Shown: positions 1-9,208, counted from the stretch's first letter. The stretch is 64,000 bases of DNA from Malassezia japonica (GCF_029542785.1 NC_083370.1:1-64000), one strand, 5' to 3'. Numbers and translations: made by a program. Notes: a model not told the origin generated them from the letters alone.

Positions 1-379
1 CTAATCCTAATCCTAATCCTAATCCTAATCCTAATCCTAATCCTAATCCTAATCCTAATCCTAATCCTAATCCTAATCCTAATCCTAATCCTAATCCTAA
101 TCCTAATCCTAATCCTAATCCTAATCCTAATCCTAATCCTAATCCTAATCCTAATCCTAATCCTAATCCTAATCCTAATCCTAATCCTAATCCTAATCCT
201 AATCCTAATCCTAATCCTAATCCTAATCCTAATCCTAATCCTAATCCTAATCCTAATCCTAATCCTAATCCTAATCCTAATCCTAATCCTAATCCTAATC
301 CTAATCCTAATCCTAATCCTAATCCTAATCCTAATCCTAATCCTAATCCTAATCCTAATCCTAATCCTAATCCTAATCC
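1..379. repeat. Terminal telomere array, (CTAATC)n / G-strand (TTAGGA)n
   Basis: About 63 perfect tandem copies of CTAATC run from base 1 to about 379, then stop abruptly. Read on the other strand the unit is TTAGGA, one base different from the TTAGGG repeat common in fungi and animals. The C-rich strand reads 5' to 3' from the left edge, as expected for a left chromosome end with the G-rich strand running outward. No degenerate copies are visible at the inner border; the array joins directly to coding-like sequence at about 380. Confidence 0.95.
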
Positions 380-841
380 TTCCCATTCTCCTTCAAAATC
401 GTCAACATTGGTGGATTTTCGCCTTCCGAACGTTCCACCCTAAACAGTTGCTTTTTCGATTTCGAGCATGTGTTAACAAGCAGCACCTCTTCACCATACC
501 TGCTATTCTTGCCCGAATGCATCAAGCACTTGTCAGCTTCCCCTTTCAACGAAACCACGCCAGTATAGACGTCCTTTCCGCTTGAATGGCCGCTGTTCTT
601 GCACCTCGAAAATACGACTTCCATACGAGACTTGTTGTCCTTTTTAGCCTCCAGCATTTTTTCCACCGTATTCGTGGTTCATCTTCGGGGTAATAGTCAA
701 CCCCATGTGACCAGATCTCGGCGTAGAGATGAAAAGGTTTCCTTCGTACATGGGCTCACATTCCTTCACCTGCGTTTCCCCGGGTGCAGCCATTCCCATG
801 GCGAACAAGGCAGAAATAATAACTCCAGTCTTCATTTGCAT
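373..841 (-). pseudogene. Secreted-protein gene truncated by the telomere and frameshifted
   Basis: The minus-strand frame starting at 841 begins with a hydrophobic signal-peptide-like segment (MKTGVIISALFAMGMAAPG) and stays open for 65 codons to a stop at 644. A second open frame, offset by one base, continues from about 666 to 373. The switch falls at an A6 run near 655-660 (coding strand GGTGGAAAAAATGC). Dropping one A would fuse the frames smoothly, so this is either a real frameshift or a homopolymer sequencing error. The downstream part has several cysteines (SRCKNSG, DKCLMHS, VNTCSKS) typical of a small secreted protein. The last codons run into the telomere repeat, which supplies the TAG stop, so the original C-terminus is probably lost. 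I do not recognise the family. Confidence 0.6.
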
Positions 842-1631
842 TTTGCGACTTGTATTTTTACACCAACTGTTGTAGCTTATCTAGTTGTATACCAAGTTGC
901 TGCGCTCTCTTCGTAGTTCTTCTCCTATTTGTATTGATTCCCGTGCTAAGCATCCATCGGAACCCTGTCCTTCTTTCTTGGCATACGGGTATATTTGTAA
1001 TTATGCCACTTTGGTTTCATGAGCGTCGGACTTCCGCTCTCGCAGTGTGCCAAGTCAGAATGCCAGACTCCCCCACGTTGAAAAGCATCACAACCGCGCT
1101 CGATATTTCTTGCGTAAATAACTCCCCCGCGTACTCTTGGTGTCAGATGCTACAAAAATAGGCCTTGCTTTCCTGTATTTGCTTGTTGCATATAACAGTT
1201 TTGGCTTGTGCTCGGGTTTTCGCACGAACCTTGCGCAAGCTGAGAACTGTTTTCAGCGTACTAGATAGATCCGTTGACGAAATTTTAGTGGATACTTGAG
1301 CCCTGTGCAAGTTGCTGCCGATATGGCGGGCGCGGAATTAGCACTACCTCCCCTACTCCCCTACTCCTTTTGGGTGCGCGTCAGCCCGCCATTGTGCCCC
1401 TCCACATTGTGCAATTGCCTAGCACGCCATGGTCCGCGCGCAGCCTCTCTCGCTGGCGTATATTGTTTGAGAATGGGCAATATCGGCGTAGGCGTACGGT
1501 GCACCTTACTTACTATTGCACCATTTCTAAGTGGTTCTTCCTATGGGGTCCTTCAGTGAGCTTTCCTTATTGTATAAAGTAATGCCTCTTGTTACTCAAT
1601 GCCCCATCCTGCCCCTCTATAAGATCCTACA
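842..1631. other. Subtelomeric intergenic region, no supported gene
   Basis: AT-richer than the inner window. It holds short open frames on the plus strand (850-1161, 1296-1559) with no signal peptide, domain or splice structure that I can support. No copy of the telomere hexamer and no transposon feature is visible. The 3' end is presumably the promoter of the transporter gene. Confidence 0.5.
1573..1578 (+). promoter_or_regulatory. Candidate TATA box (TATAAA) of the transporter gene
   Basis: TATAAA lies 54 bp upstream of the ATG at 1632, in a region without other genes. A second TATAAG sits only about 8 bp before the ATG and is too close to be a TATA box unless the start is further in. Assigned by motif and position only. 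Confidence 0.35.
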
Positions 1632-3371
1632 ATGACCCATATGCTCAAGCCTGGAGATCTGTACATTCCAGAAAATGATCGCAACAGTGATGAGACATAT
1701 GACAAAGATGACCCCGAGAAGTACATTACTGCGGACCGCAGCTCCGTGTCCTCGGTGACTGGTGACTTGAAACTAGTCGCTTTGGAGGAAAGTGCAGCTC
1801 TGTCGGATTCACACATTTTTCAAGATCGGACATTGGCTGAACATTGGAGTAGTGTGTACGAGGATTCCAAGTACGAAGGCCGCCACCGTTTCGATCCTAC
1901 CTTCCAGTGGACCAAAGAAGAGGAGAAGACCCTGGTCCGCAAGCTCGACCTTCGCATCATGCTGCTTATCTGGATCATGTTTTTTGCTCTTGATCTTGTC
2001 CGCCAAAACATTAATCGTGCTCTGGCCAGCAAAAGCGAGAAACATTTCGGCAACTTTTTAGTTGACGTGGGTGTAACTCAGAACGACCTTAACAAAGGCT
2101 CGCTTGCTAATCTCTTGGTCTTTTTGTTCATGGAGCTTCCTTCTGGGTTAATCTCAAAGCGAGTAGGTCCCGATGTCTGGATTCCCTTCCAGATCATTGC
2201 CTGGTCTATTGTGGGTGCATGCCATGCGGCCATGAAAAGCAAGGCTGGGTTCTTCATTTGCCGTGTCTTCCTTGGTATGGCACAAGGTGGCTTCATTCCA
2301 GACATGTGCCTGTACATGACTTACTTCTACACCTCAAAGGAAATGAATATCCGAATGAGCTGGTTCTACACCGTTCTTGGTTTCTCTCAGGTCATTGGCT
2401 CCTTTCTCTCTGTCGGTTTCATGAAACTAAATGGCATGAATGGCGTTGCAGGGTGGCGCTATTTGTTTGCATTCGATGCTTGCATTTCTGGCGCCATCGG
2501 CCTTATTGCCATTGCCTTTATGCCGGGCTCTATCACAAAGACAACGACGCTTGTCATCAGGAAGCCTTGGCTATCGGAACGAGAGGAAAAGATCTTGGTA
2601 AACCGCCTGCTTCGGGACGATCCTACCAAGGGCGATATGAATAACCGCCAGTCTGTGACGTGGAAAGGTCTCTGGGATTGCCTGCGTGACTACGATGCAT
2701 TCCCCATTTATGCACTTGCGTTTATCAATTTGATCCCCTACGAGCCTCCCAAAAGTTATCTTTCCTTTATTCTAAGTGAGCTGGGCTTTAACACTCTCAT
2801 GAGTAATCTTCTGACAATCCCAAGCATGGTGCTATTCATAATCAACACGATTTGGATGTCGAACTTGGCTACTCGACTGAGCGAGAAGAGTTTAACGACG
2901 GCCATCACTAACATTTGGGTACTTCCCTGTCTCATTGCACTGATAACAATTCCTAATGTGCTTCGAAACCACTATTGGGATTGGGTACGCTTTGGACTCT
3001 TTAGTCTGGTGTCTGCTGTGCCTTGGCCCCTTTCCTTCTTGGTGGGCTGGGTCTCTGAGAATGCCTACTCGGTGCAGACGCGCACTGTGGCACTCTGCTT
3101 TGTGAATATGAGCGTGCAGATTGGTTCGATCGCGTCTTCCTTTGTGTACACGAACGGTGACCAACCCTTTTACCAGAGAGGGAACACAGCCATGGCAGTG
3201 CTTTCTGGCTTTTCCATTCTCCAATGTATCGCTACACGGTATTATTTCATTGCTCGTAATCGGTACAAAGCGCGCAAGTGGAATGCTCTTACCCCCGAGC
3301 AACAAAGCGAATATGCAATCACCACTAAGGACTTTGGTCCCCGGCGCCTGGACACACGCCTTGTGTACTAG
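1632..3371 (+). CDS. MFS anion:cation symporter, DAL5/TNA1/VHT1-type
   Basis: The 579-residue product has an acidic cytosolic N-terminus of about 95 residues, then WTKEEEKTLVRKLDLRI just before the first membrane segment. That element is characteristic of the fungal anion:cation symporter branch of the major facilitator superfamily (allantoate DAL5, nicotinate TNA1, biotin VHT1, pantothenate FEN2). About 12 hydrophobic segments follow, with a charged central loop (RKPWLSEREEKILVNRLLRD) between the two halves and a basic C-terminal tail. Members import small carboxylates or vitamins with protons at the plasma membrane; the substrate here cannot be told from sequence. It is intronless, full length, and lower in GC than the inner genes. 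Its place next to the telomere fits an accessory nutrient gene. Confidence 0.88.
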   Translation: MTHMLKPGDLYIPENDRNSDETYDKDDPEKYITADRSSVSSVTGDLKLVALEESAALSDSHIFQDRTLAEHWSSVYEDSKYEGRHRFDPTFQWTKEEEKTLVRKLDLRIMLLIWIMFFALDLVRQNINRALASKSEKHFGNFLVDVGVTQNDLNKGSLANLLVFLFMELPSGLISKRVGPDVWIPFQIIAWSIVGACHAAMKSKAGFFICRVFLGMAQGGFIPDMCLYMTYFYTSKEMNIRMSWFYTVLGFSQVIGSFLSVGFMKLNGMNGVAGWRYLFAFDACISGAIGLIAIAFMPGSITKTTTLVIRKPWLSEREEKILVNRLLRDDPTKGDMNNRQSVTWKGLWDCLRDYDAFPIYALAFINLIPYEPPKSYLSFILSELGFNTLMSNLLTIPSMVLFIINTIWMSNLATRLSEKSLTTAITNIWVLPCLIALITIPNVLRNHYWDWVRFGLFSLVSAVPWPLSFLVGWVSENAYSVQTRTVALCFVNMSVQIGSIASSFVYTNGDQPFYQRGNTAMAVLSGFSILQCIATRYYFIARNRYKARKWNALTPEQQSEYAITTKDFGPRRLDTRLVY

Positions 3372-3807
3372 GCAGCCACTCTTCCCATTGGGCTTCATAG
3401 TAAAATGATAGGGTATGATGAGTTGATACATGTAACTATGATTATAATGGCTTCTATTGTACAACTCACGTTGTGAAAACAGGGGATGAATCGATGAAAC
3501 AATCCAAGCCTGAAATCTTGAGTAAAATTAGTAGAGCAAATCTTGACATGACATATTTGCGCAAATTGTTGAAAAGTTGTAAAGGTGAATAACCCCTAGC
3601 CCACCCTCATCGGAGTCACCCTCCTACACATGGTAGTACACAATGGAAAATACCCCGTGCAGTTGTACACAATCTGGGCTGCACTGTTAGCCATTGCGGC
3701 GGTATCCTGCCCCAGGATCAGACTTGCTGAAAAGGCAATGTCCGGGATTAAGCTGCCCGGACGCAGCTTGTGTACGCTAGTGTGACTTCCGATTACCGTC
3801 TTCGCCT
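3372..3807. other. Intergenic region between convergent genes
   Basis: This lies between the stop of the transporter gene and the stop of the DIP1984-family gene. I see no supported ORF, RNA gene or repeat. It presumably carries both 3' untranslated regions. Confidence 0.5.
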
Positions 3808-4263
3808 TTACAACAGATCAGCCTCCCAGTTCAGTCGTTGGATTTTGGTGTCCAGCTCCCTGTACTCCTTTGCGAGCTGGTCGACTCTTGCTTGCATGTC
3901 CTTGACCTTTACCGTGCTAATGTAGCGCACCTCGGTACGCGTATAGCGGTCCTGTGACGTGCTGGCTTTAGTGGCGAGATCCGAGTAAAGCTTTCTCCGC
4001 TTCAGAGCCATGTCCCTGAAGGCGATGGCATCCGTGAGCGAGTATTTCTCGTCAAACTTGGTCTCGGTGTTCGTCTTGTTGATGCGCCGGATGAGTAGGT
4101 CCAGGCGGTCGAGAACTTTGTTGGCCTCGGTGAGAAGCTCCTCGGGGTCCTCTGCAGGCTCATCGCCCTCTTGGACACGGGCGACTCGAAGAATACGTTG
4201 CTGGAGTTGCTCATATTGCCGTTGCGCCTCAGCGCGCTCTGCTAGGGCCTCTGCTAGCTTCAT
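3808..4263 (-). CDS. DIP1984-family protein, bacterial-type, likely horizontally acquired
   Basis: The 151-residue product matches the small bacterial DIP1984 family along its whole length, including the family-typical start (MKLAEALAERAEAQ), a central VQEGDEPAEDPEELL, an INKTN element, the TSQDRYTRTEVRYISTV segment and the end LDTKIQRLNWEADLL. It is predicted almost wholly helical. The family is common in actinobacteria and other bacteria and has been called septicolysin-like in annotations, but its cellular role is not established; I assign no activity. The frame is single-exon, uninterrupted and the usual length, and the start is fixed by the conserved N-terminus. Because the family is essentially bacterial and the gene sits in a subtelomere between a transporter and lipases, I infer gene transfer from a bacterium. 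Bacterial contamination is unlikely because fungal genes flank it on both sides. Confidence 0.85.
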   Translation of the reverse strand: MKLAEALAERAEAQRQYEQLQQRILRVARVQEGDEPAEDPEELLTEANKVLDRLDLLIRRINKTNTETKFDEKYSLTDAIAFRDMALKRRKLYSDLATKASTSQDRYTRTEVRYISTVKVKDMQARVDQLAKEYRELDTKIQRLNWEADLL

Positions 4264-5174
4264 TGTAAGATCGCCCTGTGTATGAAGAAAAAGAGATGGT
4301 GAGATGGGGCGTTAATATAGGTTTAGCGCGAACTATCGTCGAGTCATCCACGCCGCAGTGACTCAAGACTGTGTGAAGAATTGTGATTCAACGCCACAAA
4401 CGATGCGTAGTGCCTGCAGCTGGCCCTGGAATCTAGCCTGCTACTCGCCAAGAAAGGGGTAAATTTTCCTCTCTTACGCTTGCATGCAGCGTACCTGAAG
4501 ATGTCCGTTCCTGATTTGTTCACTGCGTGCATCACGTGGCAGACCCACTTTTCCTCCGAGGCCCGCTGTCGAGTGGAACTCGGCCCAAGCCCTCGCTAAG
4601 TGAAAGATGTGATACGCTGGAGACGCAATGAAAATGAGTTGGAACCAGGATCGTTTGGCCGATAGAGTGAATCATCGTATAGTATGGGCAAACTGTACCA
4701 GGAGATCCAAACTTGTCTCTTATGTGATGACTCGAACTAGTCATGCGAGCTTGCCTGCTTCGCTAGGACTACAACCGATGTATTTTTAGAACCGTGCGAT
4801 GTGCTACTACGAGACCTTCCAGTTTGTAAAAAATGTGCCCATTTTGAGATTTAGGGAATCTGGAGCGCCGCCTCCCGATAATTCGAGAAATACCCCAATC
4901 ATACTACTTCCTTGGTCTGACCGGCGACGATGCGCTACGACGCCCTACTCCCATTCATCCTCTACCAAAGCTGCGATACAACCCAAAGACATTGTAACCG
5001 ACCCAGGTGAAGGCTGAATTTTGCTGACACAGCCAGGTGGCTCGACTATGCAGGGTCGGTATCTTGCTCGTCAAGTCGCAGGCAACGTGTGCACGTGCCC
5101 TTACTCCGTCCCCTCCCGCAGCACAGGATGAAGTCCGGTGCCCAGGCACCGGCAATGCTGTCTCCTTTGATACG
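4264..5174. other. 910-bp intergenic region with a CACGTG site
   Basis: This is the divergent region between the DIP1984-family gene and lipase 1. Several frames of 60-70 codons are open but show no recognisable content. A CACGTG hexamer is at 4533-4538. The frame of lipase 1 is open upstream to 5037, but that extension is not signal-peptide-like and is better read as 5' untranslated sequence. Confidence 0.5.
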
Positions 5175-6074
5175 ATGCGCGTTGCCAGCTTGATCCTCGC
5201 GAGCCTTGCGGTCGTGTATGCCGCCCCTACACAAGCCCCCACCTCGCACAAGCCTGGCAAGTCGCTTCCGGTGGACTGGAAGCTCCTGAGCCAGGCTGCC
5301 GGTCTCTCGCAGCAGACCTACTGCTTTTTCCAGCCGGATAACCAGACGGTGGGCGATGCGCAGCTTTTGTACGAGTATGGTGACGGCAACCTTGACCAGC
5401 GTGCCATCGTGTTCAAGTCTAAGAGCCTCGGCATTGCGGTGTCCTTTGAAGGTACCGAGCCGATCAGCATCGCCTCGATTCTCCACGATGCCGACTTTCA
5501 GCTGGTAAACCCCGACAAGGATCTAAAGGAGGTTTTCCCCCCCGGTGTGCAGGTCTTTAAAGGATTTCAGGACGCGTACCTCGCAGTGGCGCGCCCCGTC
5601 CTCGGCAAGGTGAAGGAGATGATGCAGAAGTACAACGAGACGCGCGTCACGGTGACGGGCCACTCGCTCGGTGCTGCGATGGCGCTCCTTGCTGCTGCGC
5701 ACTACGAGCAGACGCTCAAGGACGGCAGTGTGGCCAACGTCTTCACCTTTGGACAGCCCCGTACGGGCAACCCTGCGTTTGCCAATGCGATGGACGACAA
5801 GTTCCTTGGCAAGCTGTTCTATGTCGTGAACGGCCAGGACTGGGTCCCCCACATGCCCCCCCGCGACTGGAACTTCCAGCACCCGTCGGGCCAGGTGTGG
5901 ATCAACCCCCCCAACTCGCAGAACTGGACGTTCTTCCCCGGCCAAGAGGACTCGAACGGCGCCAACTCGGTGGACCCGATCTGGACCTTCCAGGACCATC
6001 ACGGCTACTACTTCCACACGGGTCTGGGCCACGGCCCTGGCAAGTGCCCCGCCACGGTCAATGACCACGAATAA
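5175..6074 (+). CDS. Secreted class 3 lipase 1 (Malassezia mono/diacylglycerol lipase type)
   Basis: The 299-residue product starts with a clear signal peptide (MRVASLILASLAVVYAAP). This start was chosen over an in-frame upstream frame because it begins the hydrophobic signal. The nucleophile elbow is GHSLGAAM with catalytic Ser at about residue 164. The Asp is in NGQDWVPHMPPR (about 222) and the His in DHHGYYFH (about 275). The conserved blocks QQTYC, YEYGDGN, GTEP and QPRTGNPAFANAMDD match Malassezia class 3 lipases such as SMG1, which prefer mono- and diacylglycerols. The enzyme would be secreted to release fatty acids, which Malassezia needs because it lacks fatty acid synthase. It is intronless. 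A paralogue follows directly at 6393. Confidence 0.93.
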   Translation: MRVASLILASLAVVYAAPTQAPTSHKPGKSLPVDWKLLSQAAGLSQQTYCFFQPDNQTVGDAQLLYEYGDGNLDQRAIVFKSKSLGIAVSFEGTEPISIASILHDADFQLVNPDKDLKEVFPPGVQVFKGFQDAYLAVARPVLGKVKEMMQKYNETRVTVTGHSLGAAMALLAAAHYEQTLKDGSVANVFTFGQPRTGNPAFANAMDDKFLGKLFYVVNGQDWVPHMPPRDWNFQHPSGQVWINPPNSQNWTFFPGQEDSNGANSVDPIWTFQDHHGYYFHTGLGHGPGKCPATVNDHE

Positions 6075-6392
6075 TGTATTTGCATAGACGCGTTAAGTAT
6101 ACACTAGCGACGATTTGAAGAATCTACCCGAGTTTATTAATTGAACCCAACCGGAACGATCGGTCGGGTTGGGAAAGCGAAGCGGGGTAAAAAAAAAGAC
6201 CCCGTACCGCATGCGTATGTGGAGATCTTTGGGCCCCACACTTCTCTGCCAAGGGCGGCGCCCCTGGACCGGGATCCTGCTCCATATGCGACAAATTCCC
6301 CGCCCCAGGTCTCTACCGCCTTCCATCTCCCCCACAGTTTCTATTGAATAAATGAATATAACTCAAATTTGATACAGTCCTCCTCCCTCACT
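6075..6392. other. Spacer between the tandem lipases
   Basis: 318 bp holding the 3' region of lipase 1 and the promoter of lipase 2. There is a poly-A run (AAAAAAAA) near 6189-6197. No gene or repeat is supported here. Confidence 0.5.
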
Positions 6393-7289
6393 ATGCGCAT
6401 CGCACTACCTCTCCTTAGCATCCTGGCGGCGGTGATTGCCGCGCCGACCAGCGCCCCCTCTTCAACACAAGCAGGCCGCCCGAACCCCGTAGATGAAAGA
6501 CTGTTGAGCCAAGCTGTGAGTCTCACGCAACAGACCTACTGCTTCGTCCAGCCGATTGGGCAAAAGGTCGGCGACGCAGAGCTCCTGTACGAATACGGTG
6601 ACGGAAATATCAATCAGCGCGCGGCCATCTTCCACTCCAAGAGTCTCGGAATTGCGGTAGCATTTGAAGGCACCGAGATTTTAAGCATTCTGTCGATTCT
6701 CCACGATGTTGACTTCTGGCCGGTCGACCCTACCAACGCTCTCAAGGACGCCGTGCCCGCAGGCACGAAGCTTTTCAAGGGTTTCCACAGCGCCTACCAG
6801 AACGTCGCAAAGCCCGTTTTCAAAAACCTAAAACGCATTATCTCGGAGCGCAACGAGACGCGCGTCACGGTGATTGGCTACTCGCTCGGTGCCGCAATGG
6901 CGGCGATGGCTGCGATGGAGTACCAGCACCGGCTGGAGCATGGCGTGCACCAGGTCTTCGCCTTTGGCCTACCCCGCACCGGCAACCCCACCTTTGCGAA
7001 TGCTGTTGACGATAAGCTCAGCGGCAAGTTCTTCTATGCCGTCAACGGCAAGGACTGGGTGCCGCACATGCCCCCCCGCGAGTGGAACTACCAGCATCCC
7101 AGTGGCCAGATCTGGATCAACCCCAGCGCGTCCGGGAACTATACCTACTACCCCGGCCAAGAAAATAAGCACGGGGCGAATTCAATCGAGCCGGTATGGA
7201 CGCTGCAGGACCACATCAACTACTATTTCCACACTGGACTGGGCCCTGGTGTCGGCCAGTGCCCGGCCAAGGTCGATGACCAAAAGTAG
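6393..7289 (+). CDS. Secreted class 3 lipase 2, tandem paralogue with a GYSLG elbow
   Basis: The 298-residue product begins with a signal peptide (MRIALPLLSILAAVIAAP). It aligns end to end with lipase 1 at roughly 60% identity by eye, so the pair is a tandem duplication. The catalytic residues are kept: Ser about 164, Asp about 221 in NGKDWVPHMPPR, His about 274 in DHINYYFH. The elbow reads GYSLGAAM instead of GHSLGAAM, so the residue before the nucleophile is Tyr. Inserted cysteines and the HPSGQ-WINP and YPGQE blocks are shared. The stop is only 6 bp from the stop of the convergent FRS1 gene. The expected role is extracellular lipid hydrolysis; the substrate may differ from lipase 1. Confidence 0.92.
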   Translation: MRIALPLLSILAAVIAAPTSAPSSTQAGRPNPVDERLLSQAVSLTQQTYCFVQPIGQKVGDAELLYEYGDGNINQRAAIFHSKSLGIAVAFEGTEILSILSILHDVDFWPVDPTNALKDAVPAGTKLFKGFHSAYQNVAKPVFKNLKRIISERNETRVTVIGYSLGAAMAAMAAMEYQHRLEHGVHQVFAFGLPRTGNPTFANAVDDKLSGKFFYAVNGKDWVPHMPPREWNYQHPSGQIWINPSASGNYTYYPGQENKHGANSIEPVWTLQDHINYYFHTGLGPGVGQCPAKVDDQK

Positions 7290-7295
7290 CACCGT

Positions 7296-9125
7296 TTAGA
7301 TAAACACCTCGAGGTTGAATTCGAGCGCCGAGCACGGGTAGCCGATGTCAAAGTGCTGGAGCACTTCCGGGTGCAGCACGCCCAGCGTACCGATCTGCAC
7401 GTCGCCCGACTGGTCGAGTGCGTTGCGCAGGCTTGGGAGCCAGTCGAGCGCTACGCTGCCCGTCGTAGACTCTGGCGCGATGCGCAGGTAAACGGCAGCG
7501 GCGCGGCCCGGGAAAAAGGTTGCATCCTCCGCCTCCTTGAGGTAGTAGCCGTGCGATGCGTTGGCGTCTGTGCGCTCAATGCGCGGCACAGAAAGGGCGA
7601 GCATGAGCTTGTCCAACAGGCCGTGCACGACCTCGAAGCCGGCCGTCTTGTTGCAGTACACTGCGCCGAGGTGGCGCTCGTTGCGTGCCATGCGCTGCGT
7701 CTCGCGCGGGTCCTTGAAAGCGACGTCCGACGCCTCAAACACCTGCATCGGAAGCGCGTGCTTCTTGTTCTCGCGGATCGTCTTAAGGATACCCGGGATG
7801 AGCGAGGTGCGCACCACCTGGAACTCGGCCGTTTTGGGGTTGCCCAGGACAATCGCCGTGGTCTTGTCGTCCTTGCGGTTCATCCATGCAAAGTTTTCGT
7901 CGTGCGAGCAGAGAATGAGGGGCAGGGCCTCGGTCCAGCCCGCGTACGCACACTCGCGGCGCAGGATATCGCTCAGCTTGTTGATCGGGAGCGGCGCGCC
8001 GACCGAGTTGGTTGCCGGGAAGGTCTTGGGCAGGTTGTCGAAGCCATGCGCGACAGCGACGTCCTCCATCAGGTCGCACTCGTGCAGGATATCCGGGCGG
8101 GTGACCGGCACTTCGACCTCGACCTCGTCCTCGTGAGCGCCCGGACGCGCAATGTGTCCCATGCGGTGCAACAGGCGCGAAATCTCCGTGGCGTCGTGCT
8201 GCAGACCGGTGCAGCGGTTGATGTACGAGACACGCGCCGTGGTGACGCGCGCGTCGAGGTTCGGTGTGATCTCTTCGTGTCCATCGGGGTATACGACACG
8301 AATCGGCTCGACCGTGAACGGCTCCGCGCAGTACTCCGAGAACATCGCCACAAGGATGTTAGTCACGATGTCGAGCTTGGTCTTGTCGAGCGCAGTCACG
8401 TCCAAAAACACGTTCTTTGTCTCGAGCGTGATCTTGGAGTGGTTCGAGTTGATAATCGGCGGCATGGACATGACGCGGCGCTGGTTGTCAAAGATGATCG
8501 GAAACACGGGGCTGTCGCGGATGATGTGCAGGTAGCGGCCGAGGTGGTGGTCCGACTCGTACAGCTCCATGAGACCCTTTCCGGTGTACTCCTCAGTGCG
8601 GTTCAGCGGCGCGAACTTGAACGAGTCCGGCGGGAGCGCCTCGTACGTGAAGGGCGCCTCGATCGTGTCGAGGTCGTGCGTGCCCATCGACACGAGCGTG
8701 CGGCGGCGCGCGAGGTTCTGGTGCAGCTTGTCCTGCAGGTCGATAAAGTTGGCGTAGCTCTCGGGCGTAAAGGTGATATTGCGCAGAATGGCGCCCGCAA
8801 AGTACGGCCGGATCTGTGCCGTCTCCTTGGTGAGGCGGAGCGTGACGAGCTCCTTGGGCTGAGTCAGGCGGTACTTGGGCACCTCCTGCTTGCCGAGGAA
8901 CACGCGCAGCGCACGCAGGATACCCTCAAAGCACAGCAAATCGTAGCGGTTCGCCGGAATGTCGATTTTGAGCTGGGGGCGCTCATTGGTGCCCTTCACC
9001 TCCTCGGTGGTGTCGTCATCGAGCTCAATACCGAACTGGAAGCAGAGCTCGTCAAACTCCTCTGTCGTGTACTGGTGCCCAAGGCCCTCAAGGAGCAGCG
9101 CTTTGTCGACACTGACAGTAGGCAT
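7296..9125 (-). CDS. FRS1: Phenylalanyl-tRNA synthetase beta subunit, cytosolic
   Basis: The 609-residue product starts MPTVSVDKALLLEGLG and matches the eukaryotic and archaeal PheRS beta chain in length and layout. An N-terminal domain with IPANRYDLLCFEG is followed by the B3/B4 editing-type region (FDNQRRVMSMPPIINS, near the middle), the B5 domain and the catalytic-like core ending in LGVLHPEVLQHF and ALEFNLE. In the alpha2-beta2 enzyme this subunit binds tRNA-Phe and edits mischarged Tyr. The frame extends 12 codons upstream, but the conserved start is the internal Met. No intron was found. It converges on lipase 2, and its promoter side faces the stop of the ETF-QO gene 83 bp away. Confidence 0.95.
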   Translation of the reverse strand: MPTVSVDKALLLEGLGHQYTTEEFDELCFQFGIELDDDTTEEVKGTNERPQLKIDIPANRYDLLCFEGILRALRVFLGKQEVPKYRLTQPKELVTLRLTKETAQIRPYFAGAILRNITFTPESYANFIDLQDKLHQNLARRRTLVSMGTHDLDTIEAPFTYEALPPDSFKFAPLNRTEEYTGKGLMELYESDHHLGRYLHIIRDSPVFPIIFDNQRRVMSMPPIINSNHSKITLETKNVFLDVTALDKTKLDIVTNILVAMFSEYCAEPFTVEPIRVVYPDGHEEITPNLDARVTTARVSYINRCTGLQHDATEISRLLHRMGHIARPGAHEDEVEVEVPVTRPDILHECDLMEDVAVAHGFDNLPKTFPATNSVGAPLPINKLSDILRRECAYAGWTEALPLILCSHDENFAWMNRKDDKTTAIVLGNPKTAEFQVVRTSLIPGILKTIRENKKHALPMQVFEASDVAFKDPRETQRMARNERHLGAVYCNKTAGFEVVHGLLDKLMLALSVPRIERTDANASHGYYLKEAEDATFFPGRAAAVYLRIAPESTTGSVALDWLPSLRNALDQSGDVQIGTLGVLHPEVLQHFDIGYPCSALEFNLEVFI

Positions 9126-9208
9126 TGTGGAAGCCGTCCAAGCGCTGCAGACGAAAACCACGTGGCACCGGCCGAAGGAGCGAACCCACCCTGGAATATG
9201 TACGGAAA

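Noticed and set aside
640..670. A 27-nt GT-AG intron joining the two frames of the telomere-proximal gene
   Set aside because: 27 is a multiple of three, so its removal does not move from the first to the second frame.
850..1582. Plus-strand open frames near the telomere (850-1161, 1296-1559, 1370-1582)
   Set aside because: No signal peptide, domain, codon bias or homology that I can see; AT-richer noncoding composition.
3808..4263. Bacterial contamination as the source of the DIP1984-family gene
   Set aside because: It is embedded between clearly fungal genes in continuous sequence anchored to the telomere; only a chimeric assembly could still explain it, which long reads would show.
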